NCBI GenBank assembly: GCA_963691705.1
Contig: OY829545.1
Coordinates: 36,319,475-36,383,474 of the forward strand
Direction of reading: 5' to 3'
DNA from: Viola odorata
Taxonomy: Eukaryota; Streptophyta; Magnoliopsida; Malpighiales; Violaceae
DNA: 64,000 nucleotides
Under the pieces are notes generated by a model, which was given only the letters and a program-made list of their open reading frames with translations, was not told the origin of the DNA and searched no databases. Made by a program: the position numbers and the translations under genes. How positions within the stretch are numbered: position 1 is the stretch's first letter; every line of letters starts with the position of its first letter. Positions 32,692 through 42,499 of the stretch are shown one piece after another.

Positions 32692-34479
32692 ATGTCTTCT
32701 TGTTATTCAGAGGATGAAGGGTCTTCTTGGGAAGAGGATTCTTGTTATTCTAGTGCCGCACCCACGGTTACTAGTGACCACTTCACTCCTTGTTATGATG
32801 GGCATCATTCTTTCGTTGGGCATGAGACACCGTATGGTACCAGCCCGTATATGGTTGATAGTGTGGCCTACCCGTGTGGTTCTTATGATGAGAGCGCCTA
32901 TTCCGAAGGGTATCAGCCACAGTGTGATTTTCGTGAGCCCTCACGGCAATCTTATGAGTATGAGCAGCCAGACCACATTGAGGAGCACCCACACCGCCCC
33001 TCTTTACCTTATGGGGCGCCACCTCCATATGGTGCCCGTAGCTCATCACGCGTGATAGAGGCGCCGATTGATCACCTCCTTTATCCACACGGATGTGACT
33101 ATGTTCCATATGGGCCACCATCATCACCCCGTGACCTTAGATCTCCTAGTGCACCTCCTCGCCACGCGCTGCCATATCTTTATGAGCAACCTACTCACCA
33201 TGTCACTTGGCCCCCGCCACCTCCTAGGCACGCCACACCGTATTCCTATGATCAGCCTACTCACCATGTCACGTGGCCCCCGCCACCTCGCAGCCGAGAC
33301 TTTGACACCGTGACTGCCTCCTATACCCCTCCACATTTGAGGGTTGCTCCTCCGCACCCTTCCTATCACCTTACCCCATCACATAACCTAGGGTCGTCCC
33401 ATGCACAAGTACCTTCACCCTTCGACTCAGAGATTGCTCCAATTCTAGCACGAGTGCAACGTAGCACTCAATCCATGGCAGAAACCATGGCCGCAATGAC
33501 GCTAATATTGGAAAACCTACGGGACTCCGGGCACCTTGGGCAATGTGAAGAGGTTAGCGTTTGCCCTCCCGATTGGCACTCTATTGATGATATTTTGGAT
33601 CCAATTGAGGAGGAGTTGTTTCAATCCGATTCGCCATCACTTATTGAGGATGATTTGCCTCCGTTTGAGGAGAAGCTACTGGTTTCGGATGTTCATGAGG
33701 AGTTTGGGAGGGAAGGGAATACAAGTAGGGTTTGTGAGTTCACTTCGGATTGCCATGAGACAGCCGCACATTGCCTTGCGTTGCAGCTCACTTTTCAGCC
33801 CTTGGATAGTGCCTTCTCTATCATTCCGAGGGTGCCTATACATAGATTTGTGGATCCGTTTCTCCTCGGTTTTGGTCACATGGGTAGCGCACATTTCTTT
33901 CCATTTGAGGCGCCATCAAGTGGTCTCACGGTCTCGCACTTTACACAGATTCCGTCCGCTGCTCGTTTGGTTCACCATAGCGCCCTCGCCTTATCAGCCA
34001 CTACTAAGAGCCCGCACTTGGCCCTAGTTCACTCCTTGCCTCGTCATGGTCAATCCTTGATTATTCTTGGCTGTTTTCCTTCCACGCCTACCTATCTTCC
34101 CCAATCAAGGCCTCCACCTTGGCCTATATTCCCTGAAAGGTGTAGTTGGAGGGTTCCGTGTGTATCCACAAGCTGTGAGCATGCCTTGACCCGTTTGGCC
34201 CTGCAAGGGATGGACCCTATAGATTCGTGGTCGAATCACCTCAAAGGGGGAGGGGATGATACGAGCTTGAAGACTCTCACTCCACTTTCGGAACCCCACA
34301 CCCTCCAAAGCTTAGATTCGAGGACTAATCTCTTCAAAGGGGGATGGGATGATATGAGCTTAAAGGCTCCAGCTCGTCCTTATGCCTTGCCCGGACCAGC
34401 CTTGGATCTCATGGCGAAAACTAGCACATTAGGGACTGTTTTGGTGATTAAGTCAGCCGGCCTTCCTAGGTTTAAATGA
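32692..34479 (+). CDS. Gag-like ORF of I, 595 aa, intact, longest of its type
   Basis: ATG after TTTTTGTAG|GTTATTTTTCT. N-terminal 250 residues are Tyr/Ser/His/Pro-rich, with a 22-residue repeat (Pro-Arg-His-Ala...His-His-Val-Thr-Trp-Pro) in two copies. A helix-prone Thr-Gln-Ser-Met-Ala-Glu-Thr-Met-Ala-Ala-Met-Thr stretch precedes CPPDWHSIDDILDP (from about residue 291). An acidic linker, CH..AAHCLALQ and Asp-Pro-Phe-Leu-Leu-Gly follow. Two tail boxes are present; the first is altered to Asp-Ser-Trp-Ser-Asn. The last 74 codons are inside the LTR (from 34257). No enzyme motif. I read it as a gag-derived structural protein of a non-autonomous lineage, with its function unproven. Confidence 0.75.
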   Translation: MSSCYSEDEGSSWEEDSCYSSAAPTVTSDHFTPCYDGHHSFVGHETPYGTSPYMVDSVAYPCGSYDESAYSEGYQPQCDFREPSRQSYEYEQPDHIEEHPHRPSLPYGAPPPYGARSSSRVIEAPIDHLLYPHGCDYVPYGPPSSPRDLRSPSAPPRHALPYLYEQPTHHVTWPPPPPRHATPYSYDQPTHHVTWPPPPRSRDFDTVTASYTPPHLRVAPPHPSYHLTPSHNLGSSHAQVPSPFDSEIAPILARVQRSTQSMAETMAAMTLILENLRDSGHLGQCEEVSVCPPDWHSIDDILDPIEEELFQSDSPSLIEDDLPPFEEKLLVSDVHEEFGREGNTSRVCEFTSDCHETAAHCLALQLTFQPLDSAFSIIPRVPIHRFVDPFLLGFGHMGSAHFFPFEAPSSGLTVSHFTQIPSAARLVHHSALALSATTKSPHLALVHSLPRHGQSLIILGCFPSTPTYLPQSRPPPWPIFPERCSWRVPCVSTSCEHALTRLALQGMDPIDSWSNHLKGGGDDTSLKTLTPLSEPHTLQSLDSRTNLFKGGWDDMSLKAPARPYALPGPALDLMAKTSTLGTVLVIKSAGLPRFK

Positions 34480-34977
34480 AGGGTTATTTTAGGGTTTTCT
34501 CATGTAATAATTCTCAAGCTATAAATAGAAGGAGATAGCCTCTTTTATAGCTTGCCTTTGATTTTGATGATATTCTCTTTGGCCAATTCTTAGAGTAAAC
34601 TAGTGTAACTTAGGGTTCTTGGTAACCGGTGCCATTAGGGCTGAAAACCATTGTTTATCTTATATCTCTTCTTGTAATTAAGCTCTTGAGCTTTGTTCTT
34701 AAATTAGAAAAGAGAGATCCTTAACTAGTTTATAGAAAAGTTGCTTGGTTTGCTAATCAAGAGGGTTTTCTAATTAGTTAAGTTCCTATTATGTTCATCA
34801 TCTAAACACCTCTAAACATCATCCATTTCCGCTGCAACACATACTCCATTTGAACACTAAACGCACCTTCATCCGTTCATCCATCCAAGCTGCCAACCTC
34901 TCACAAGAGGACTAGATCCGGCTCAAGAACAGCAATTCGGCCTCCTTCTATCCAAAATTGAAGTTGAGCACTTATCA
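34257..34977 (+). repeat. 3' LTR of I (721 bp)
   Basis: Starts TGATACGAGCTTGAAG immediately after the outer PPT (AAAGGGGGAGGGGA) and ends CACTTATCA. The inner start is at 34350. Confidence 0.9.
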
Positions 34978-34982
34978 TTCGG

Positions 34983-36235
34983 TCTTTCACTTGAGGGTTG
35001 CTCCTACTAGCCACACATCTTGGTATCATGTTGAGCAGCCCCCCCACCTTGACCGTAGGACCCCGCCTCCTCCTACACACCGATCAGTTCCTCCCACTCC
35101 TAGCAGTGGCCACGGACCCACTACATATGTCATTGATCGAGGACCTCATGCCCTCACGGCTCCTTATCACCGCGAGCACAACCAAGCGCATCTTGTGGAT
35201 GCAGTGGCTGAATTTCAACGCCAAGTAGAGACAATTATTTCAAGGTCCAGCCGGGTTGAGGTATCTCCTTCTCCCTCTCCTATTGGCCCTTCCTTGCCTT
35301 CCTCTCGCGCAAGAGGTCTCCTTTGTACCACTTGCACGGGAAGGGGGCATTTGTGTGATGTTTGTCCAAACAATAGAGTGCCTTTGGAGTGTGTACCAAA
35401 CAGCCCGTATGAGGAGAGTTTAGTGCCGATTGGTTCTAGTAGGGTTTCGGCCGAATCACCATCACTTGTTGAGGTTGAGTTGACTCCATTTGAGGAGAAG
35501 CTACTGGTTTCGGATGAGTCTACTTCAGATTGCCATAAGACAGTCGCTCATTGCCTTGCGTTGTAGTGCACATTTCAGTCCTTGGGTAGTGCCTTCTCCA
35601 TCATTTCGAGGGTGCCTAGGCATAGATTTATGTACCCATTTCTCCTTGGTTTTGGGAACATGGGCAGCGCACACTTCTTTCCATTTGTGGTGCCTTCAAG
35701 TGGCCTCACGGTCCCTCCCACTTATAGGAGTTCGCACTTGGCCCGAGTCACCTCCTTGCCCCGTCGTGGCCAATCCATGATTGTTCTTGGCTGTTTCCCA
35801 TCCGCGCCTACTTATCTTCCCCGCGGAAGGCCTCCACCTTGGCCTATATTCCCCAAAAGGTGTATTTTGAGGTTTTTGCGTGTATCCTCAAGCTGTGAGC
35901 ATGCCCTGACCCGTTCGGCCGAGCAAGGGATTGAGCCTCTATATTCGAGGTCGAATCTCCTCCAAGGCGGAGGGGATGATATGAGCTTAAAGACTCTCAC
36001 TCCACTTTCGGAACCCCCCACCCTCCAAAGCTTAGATTCGAGGACGAATCTCTTCAAAGGGGGATGGGATGATATGAGCTTAAAGGCTCCAGCTCGTTTG
36101 CAGACTAGGGCAAACCTTCGGTTTAGGCCAAGACTCCCGTTTAGGCCGAACCTACTGTCTAGGCCAAGACTGTTGGCCGAAGCCCATCCTCCAAGCCCAT
36201 CTTCATTGCTGCCAAGGCCAAGCCCCTTTGTCTAA
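34983..36235 (+). pseudogene. Gag-like CCHC ORF, H unit 3, truncated and stopped
   Basis: It lacks its start: at about 34986 LTR sequence is joined to the segment encoding Leu-Arg-Val-Ala-Pro-Thr-Ser. The frame matches 28723 with the CCHC knuckle intact. CAG has become TAG at 35564-35566 in the CLALQ block. The same frame continues to 36235 through both boxes (first box Tyr-Ser-Arg-Ser-Asn) and into the LTR. Confidence 0.75.
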
Positions 36236-36455
36236 GGGTGTAAGGATATTTACCCATTGTTAGGTTTTAGTATTTAAAGTGCAAACATTTCATTTCAGCA
36301 CTTGCCTTTGATTTTGATGATATTCTCTTTGGCCAAATCAGTAGAGTAAACTAGTGTAATTTAGGGTTCTTGGTAACCAGGGCTGCTAGAGCTGAATACC
36401 ATTGTTTATCCATCTCTTCTTGTAAGTAAGCTCCTTAAGCTTTGTTCTTAAGGGG
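36070..36455 (+). repeat. 3' LTR of H, first part (rest 41658-41972)
   Basis: TGATATGAGCTTAAAGG..., cut by J after CTTAAGGGG. Joined to 41658-41972 it gives 701 bp, the length of the internal H LTR. Confidence 0.9.
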
Positions 36456-37947
36456 TGATGTGATCACGACGCGGTGCACATCCCCACTTCAAGTATGGGT
36501 CCTAGACATTCAAGAGGATCCGTGCACCACTCCAAGGCCTCCAGCAAAGCCTAACTTACTCAACTCGTATAAAGTCCCGTCAACAAAAGTTCCATCTAGG
36601 AGGACAAATCATCATGAGCATATGGACAAACAAATGAGAGAAGACGAATTTAATGTAATGGATTCGAGGACGAATCCTTTCAAAGGAAGAGGTGATGATA
36701 CGATCACGCCTAACCTCATTCTCTCTATGTACCAGCACCACCTAAGCATTGGGTTCTCAGCCACAACTGTCCAGTGGCTAAGCATGGGGATCGCAGAACA
36801 AAGCTCGGCAACAAAAGCTCCATCCAAGAGGGCCAAGAATAATGATCCGATGGACAAGCAAATGACGTCTAATTTGCGCAAACAAAGTCTTGATGGAAAC
36901 GTCAAGATGTTAGCTTTCATTTGGGACAAGTTTCAGGCCAATCGGACGGGTGGATCAAAAGTTAAGGTCGTCGACATTTTAGCGCGCAGTTTGAACGAGC
37001 CAGGATTAACGAGATTCCTAGCGTTTTGCCACCAGCTTCAAGGGAATCTTGCGAGCTGTCTCCATCCCACTTGTGTTATTTTATTATATTTGTTTTCTAT
37101 AAATAGAACATCAAGGATGATACGATCACGCCTAACCTCATTCTCTCTATGTACCAGCACCACCTAAGCATTGGGTTCTCAGCCACAACTGTCCAGTGGC
37201 TAAGCATGGGGATCGCAGAACAAAGCTCGGCAACAAAAGCTCCATCCAAGAGGGCCAAGAATAATGATCCGATGGACAAGCAAATGACGTCTAATTTGCG
37301 CAAACAAAGTCTTGATGGAAACGTCAAGATGTTAGCTTTCATTTGGGACAAGTTTCAGGCCAATCGGACGGGTGGATCAAAAGTTAAGGTCGTCGACATT
37401 TTAGCGCGCAGATTCAACGAGCCAGCTTCGACGTGTGAACTTTCCAGTATAGCGTTTTGCCACTGCTTTAGAGGGGACATTAAGAGCTGTAATGCTTCCC
37501 CACTTGTGATAATTTATTGTAGTTCTTTCCTATATATAGAGCATCAAGCTAGTGTCATTTGAGAGATATAATTGCCAAGTGAAAAGCTAGAGAGAAATCC
37601 TCCTCTAGCCTTTTCACCAAGGCATTTATCCTAGTGTGATATTTGAGTGATTTAAGATTGTTTCCTTTCTTGTAATTCAAGTGTGTTCTGAAATAATAAT
37701 CAAGTGTTCTTTGTGCTTTCAATCTGAGTTCAATTCAAGTGTACCATCATCAATCCATCCAACTGCAATCCAAACACAACCCTTTCCATTCATCCTTTCT
37801 CATATCATCTATTTCCGCTGCACTTATACTCCATCTTCCATCATATTTCCTTCCATCTTCCAATCTGCCTTGTGTTACAACTCCAAGCTAGATCCTCCTT
37901 CAAACATAGATTCAAACTCCCCTTACAAAGGAGGTTGGATCTTATCA
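36456..37947 (+). repeat. 5' LTR of J with duplicated U3 and two TATA boxes
   Basis: Starts TGATGTGATCACGACG. A DSRTNPFKGRGDD box at about 36660-36695 leads to TGATACGATC at 36696, the start used as LTR end in C1. 36696-37117 repeats the U3 at 37118 on, but with a C1-like 3' half ending just past TATAAATAG (37098-37106). The resident copy has TATATATAG at 37531-37539. Confidence 0.85.
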
Positions 37948-37949
37948 AG

Positions 37950-39495
37950 TGGTAGCGGAGCTCTAGCCGCTTCGAGTTGCCTTCTTTCCAAGTCTGTCCA
38001 GAAAAATCCGAGTCTGTCCAGAAAATCCGCCATATTCCTATCTCGTTTTGTGAGTAATACAGCTCACAACAATCTGAAAATTTGTGTCAAACACCTTCGT
38101 TCTGTGCTTAACAATTTTCGTGTTTTGGGTCTTCTTGAAATTTTATGAAAATAATACTCGTTCTGATCAAAACAAAAAGTTGCACAGATTCGCATCCGAG
38201 AAAACAGTTCTGTCTTCGTGATCGATTTACTCTGTGTTCTCTGGTCTAATTTCGTCCTTGTTCCTTCATAAAGTTGTATCTCTACATCTTAACAGTCTTC
38301 CTGTAAAATTTCGTGATCTTTAGACAACATTTGCTTTTTCTTTGACTCCAAATCGAAAGTCTGCACCAAGCTGTCCGAAAATTCAACCAAGAACAGTCTT
38401 GGTGTTCTTCAAGCTCTTGATGTGTTCTTGAGTTTTCATGAAAAGAAGAAAGAAATCTGGCTACAATACTTTTCATTTTCCACTCCTTGCAAAAAGCTTG
38501 TTTCCCCATTAAGTATTACTTACCAACTCATTTCTTTTTGTCTTTTGTTCACAAATAGAACATTCTCTTACACCCACTTACTCTTGTCTGAATATTCTCT
38601 TACACCCACTTAATCTTGTCTGAATATTCTCTTACACCTCATCCACTTTGCTAAAAGGCTTCCATGTGCAAGAATTACCATCTTTCCATTACCTTTTCAA
38701 AATCAGAACTTTCCCTACAAATTCGTCCAAAATCAACCTTGTTGCTTCAATCAACAATTGATCATTGCCAAGTTCAGAACATATTTGTTCTCTAAATCAA
38801 AAAAAAAAAAAAAAAAAAAAAAGAAAAAGAAAAAGAAAAAGAAAAACGAGGACTCTATGAAAATTCCAAGTGTAGTTTCAATTGTGCTATTTCAATTCAA
38901 TACCACCTATATGGGCGGTTGTTTCTTTAATTTCAGCACTTCAATTCAGCTATTTCAATTCGATACCACCTATATGGTCGGTTGCACTCTTTAAATTCAA
39001 GTCATTTCCTTTCAGCCATTTTAATTCAAGTCATTTCAATTCTGTTATTTCAATTCAGCTATTTCAATTCGATACCCCCTATATGGGCGGTTGCACTCTT
39101 TAAATTCAAGTCATTTCCTTTCAGCCATTTTAATTCAAGTCATTTCCTTTCAGCTTTTTAAATTCCGCCATTTAAATTTCAGCAATTTACTTCAAGTAAT
39201 TTACTTTCTTGTACTTTACTTTCTTGCTCAAAGGGAGGCCTTGCCGACCTTTTTACTTTTCTGCCCAAGGTTGGTTCTACCATCCTTTTCTTATTTTCGT
39301 TCAGCTATTTCAATCCTTGAATTTCTAATTTTGAATGAACTCAAAATAATAATTGAACCAACAGAAAGGACACTGTTTGAGGACATTATTTGACAAAAGG
39401 AAAACGGAACAATCTTGTGAGGCTTGAGTGTATAAGTGAGGACAATTTTTACGAGAGTTTCAAACACGAGAGCAAACACGTGAGGGAGAGTTTTT
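37950..39495 (+). other. PBS and leader of J
   Basis: PBS TGGTAGCGGAGCTC at 37950. No gene. Three copies of a TTCAATTC.ATACC.CCTATATG-type unit lie at about 38885-39090. A poly-A/AAAAAG tract lies at 38799-38847. CACGTGAGGGAG at 39477-39488 sits just before the gap. The conserved leader block of the other families is absent. Confidence 0.7.
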
Positions 39496-39695
39496 NNNNN
39501 NNNNNNNNNNNNNNNNNNNNNNNNNNNNNNNNNNNNNNNNNNNNNNNNNNNNNNNNNNNNNNNNNNNNNNNNNNNNNNNNNNNNNNNNNNNNNNNNNNNN
39601 NNNNNNNNNNNNNNNNNNNNNNNNNNNNNNNNNNNNNNNNNNNNNNNNNNNNNNNNNNNNNNNNNNNNNNNNNNNNNNNNNNNNNNNNNNNNNNN
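39496..39695. other. Assembly gap, 200 N
   Basis: Exactly 200 N, starting 7 bases after CACGTGAGGGAG. It hides the ATG and N-terminal part of the J ORF. Confidence 0.99.
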
Positions 39696-40141
39696 ATGAC
39701 ACTCCTCCCTACACTTTCAAGCCAAAACAAACAAGGGAAGACGTTGTTCTTAATGTGCTCACCAAGAGGTATGTGTTCTCACTCAATCAGAATGATAAAT
39801 TCTTTGATTTTGAACCTTTTAAAAGCTCATATGAACATGGTAAAGAATTAAGAGAACGCACTCCATGCCCAAAGGATCCCTATTTGCTTTTCATTGAACA
39901 TGATAAATTCTTAATAGGACATCACCAATTTTGTAAGACCGAAACTGAAAAATTACTTGTGTTACAAATACCTGGGATAACGACACGTGATCTCCTTCAA
40001 ATTACTAAAGCTTTTTATACTCTAAAAGAACAGTTCTTTGATCACGTCTTCTTTCAACATGATACTCAATTACATGACATTCTTATGAGCATTCTGAATG
40101 ATAGTCATACTGAATTACTGAAACATTTTTTCGTACACTAA
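39696..40141 (+). CDS. C-terminal part of the J ORF
   Basis: Open from the gap to TAA at 40139-40141: about 147 codons beginning Asp-Thr-Pro-Pro-Tyr-Thr-Phe-Lys. It has Val-Phe-Ser-Leu-Asn-Gln-Asn-Asp-Lys-Phe-Phe, Leu-Phe-Ile-Glu-His-Asp-Lys-Phe-Leu-Ile-Gly and a His-rich end. C1 shows the related Gln-Phe-Ile-Lys-Tyr-Asp-Thr-Phe-Leu-Leu. No zinc knuckle, protease or RT is visible in the readable part. I do not recognise a family. It is a different ORF type from H and I, sharing only the tail box downstream. Confidence 0.5.
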
Positions 40142-40581
40142 ATGGAAATCAAAGAATCCTCACAACAAGTTTACCAAAGGTCATGCGCAACAAGCTTCAT
40201 TTGAATTTACTATTTTTGAGGTTGAATATGAGATTTCATCTCTGAATTCTCTTGATCTCTCACCATGTGCTTTAAGTAATTTTAAGTGTGTAGAAGAGGG
40301 AACCACGAATACTCAAGCGCCCAACGGAAATAACAAGGAAGACGTGCTTACATCTTTCAAACAGGAACAATGGGTTTTATTCCACCGGCGTAGGGATCGC
40401 TTGATCCTTTTCCTTTGCCAAATCTCCCTCCATTTCATCCACGCCAATATCCTTGACCTACAAGTAAGTATGGGTCCATGAATACATCCTTCTATCTTAC
40501 TAACTTGACCCTTTGCCATGTAGGAGAGGACAAATTTGAAGAACTGGATTCGAGGACGAATCCTTTTGAAGAGGGAGAGGA
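40142..40581 (+). pseudogene. Former ORF tail of J with intron-like segment and PPT box
   Basis: Sequence equivalent to the C1 ORF tail, now with frameshifts. A 60-nt segment at 40464-40523 has A|GTAAGT, TACTAAC and ATGTAG|G. Then Gly-Glu-Asp-Lys-Phe-Glu-Glu-Leu-Asp-Ser-Arg-Thr-Asn-Pro-Phe and a purine tract lead to the LTR at 40582. Confidence 0.6.
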
Positions 40582-41652
40582 TGATGTGATCACGACGCGG
40601 TGCACATCCCCACTTCAAGTATGGGTCCTAGACATTCAAGAGGATCCGTGCACCACTCCAAGGCCTCCAGCAAAGCCTAACTTACTCAACTCGTATAAAG
40701 TCCCGTCAACAAAAGTTCCATCTAGGAGGACAAATCATCATGAGCATATGGACAAACAAATGAGAGAAGACGAATTTAATGTAATGGATTCGAGGACGAA
40801 TCCTTTCAAAGGAAGAGGTGATGATACGATCACGCCTAACCTCATTCTCTCTATGTACCAGCACCACCTAAGCATTGGGTTCTCAGCCACAACTGTCCAG
40901 TGGCTAAGCATGGGGATCGCAGAACAAAGCTCGGCAACAAAAGCTCCATCCAAGAGGGGCCAAGAATAATGATCCGATGGACAAGCAAATGACGTCTAAT
41001 TTGCGCAAACAAAGTCTTGATGGAAACGTCAAGATGTTAGCTTTCATTTGGGACAAGTTTCAGGCCAATCGGACGGGTGGATCAAAAGTTAAGGTCGTCG
41101 ACATTTTAGCGCGCAGATTCAACGAGCCAGCTTCGACGTGTGAACTTTCCAGTATAGCGTTTTGCCACTGCTTTAGAGGGGACATTAAGAGCTGTAATGC
41201 TTCCCCACTTGTGATAATTTATTGTAGTTCTTTCCTATATATAGAGCATCAAGCTAGTGTCATTTGAGAGATATAATTGCCAAGTGAAAAGCTAGAGAGA
41301 AATCCTCCTCTAGCCTTTTCACCAAGGCATTTATCCTAGTGTGATATTTGAGTGATTTAAGATTGTTTCCTTTCTTGTAATTCAAGTGTGTTCTGAAATA
41401 ATAATCAAGTGTTCTTTGTGCTTTCAATCTGAGTTCAATTCAAGTGTACCATCATCAATCCATCCAACTGCAATCCAAACACAACCCTTTCCATTCATCC
41501 TTTCTCATATCATCTATTTCCGCTGCACTTATACTCCATCTTCCATCATATTTCCTTCCATCTTCCAATCTGCCTTGTGTTACAACTCCAAGCTAGATCC
41601 TCCTTCAAACATAGATTCAAACTCCCCTTACAAAGGAGGTTGGATCTTATCA
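40582..41652 (+). repeat. 3' LTR of J (1071 bp)
   Basis: TGATGTGATCACGACG to GATCTTATCA. It lies directly downstream of the outer PPT box and contains the inner DSRTN/PPT box and TGATACGATC at about 40825. Confidence 0.9.
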
Positions 41653-41657
41653 AGGGG

Positions 41658-42499
41658 TAAATTCTATTAAACAGAGATCCTTAACTAGTTTGCAGAAAGG
41701 TTGCTTGTTCTTATGAACAAGAGGGTTTTCTAATTAGTTAAGTTCTTATTATGTTCATCCGTTCCATCTCTACCAAACAACCATCAAGCCGCTGCATATA
41801 ACTCCTTAAACACCAACTTCAGCCATTAAACTCACCAAGGTGTCCCCTCTCCATCTCCATCCGAGGCACCTATATCCATTGTCAAGACCAACCTCTCACA
41901 AGAGGACTAGATCCAGCTCAAGAACAGCAATTTGGCCTCCTTCTATCCAAAACAGAAGTTGAGCTCTTATCATTAAACTTCTCTCTGAGTAGAACATTTC
42001 TTCTGTTGAAGACTTCTTCTAATTCTATCGCATTCATATCCTTATCCTCCATTCAATCTCAGTGCGCAGTTTTCACTCGAGAATTTCAGTTTGGAGTTGT
42101 TCATTTCAGTTTCTGAAAATTTTGTCATTCCTTGTTCCTTTCCTCTTGAGTGGTACTTTTGAGCTAGCCTTCTTCTTAAGTGTCCTGAGTTTTCTTCCTT
42201 GTTTCCAACACTAATTCTACTCTAGGTCATTGAAATTCAACGCATCATTCCCTTGAATTTCTCTTTGGCCTTCTCTACCTTTCCTTCCACACCGGTTTTC
42301 CTTGCTTTCCTTGTGCTGTCTTGTGTCTTAGTGTCGTGCTAAGCTACATTACTTGGTTTTGCGTGGAGATACGAGTGGGTGAGTTAGAGGGTGCATTAGA
42401 GTGTTGCGTGAAACACGAGAGCCCAAACACGTGAGGGAGGGACTAACCCCCTATTTATTTTGTGAATTGCGTTTGTTTCTTTTGTAGGTACAGTTACTA
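41658..42499 (+). other. End of H LTR (to 41972) and second part of G leader
   Basis: 41658-41972 completes the H 3' LTR. 41978-42499 is G leader with no gene. CACGTGAGGGAG is at about 42428. Candidate mini-intron 42431-42487 (57 nt, GACTAAC, TTTTGTAG|G) ends 12 nt before the gag ATG. Confidence 0.75.

Larger units (their letters stand above)
29878..34977 (+). mobile_element. I, complete non-autonomous element (5100 bp)
   Basis: LTRs of 721 bp each (29878-30598, 34257-34977), TSD TTCGG at 29873-29877 and 34978-34982. By eye about 13 LTR differences (1.8%). It contains an intact 595-aa ORF and no pol. Confidence 0.9.
36456..41652 (+). mobile_element. J, C1-type element nested in the H 3' LTR
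   Basis: TSD AGGGG at 36451-36455 and 41653-41657. LTRs are 36456-37947 (1492 bp) and 40582-41652 (1071 bp); the excess of about 421 bp is an extra U3 piece in the 5' LTR. Same ORF type and leader repeats as C1, with a 200-N gap. Confidence 0.9.
23527..41972 (+). mobile_element. H, multi-unit element nested in the G leader
   Basis: TSD TTAAA at 23522-23526 and 41973-41977. Structure: LTR (23527-24224), ORF unit, LTR (26623-27323), ORF unit, LTR stub (29826-29877) hit by I, truncated ORF unit, and a 3' LTR split by J (36070-36455 plus 41658-41972 = 701 bp). The flanking TSD shows the whole tandem sits at one insertion site. It either moved as a tandem or grew by unequal exchange between LTRs. 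No pol. Confidence 0.85.
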
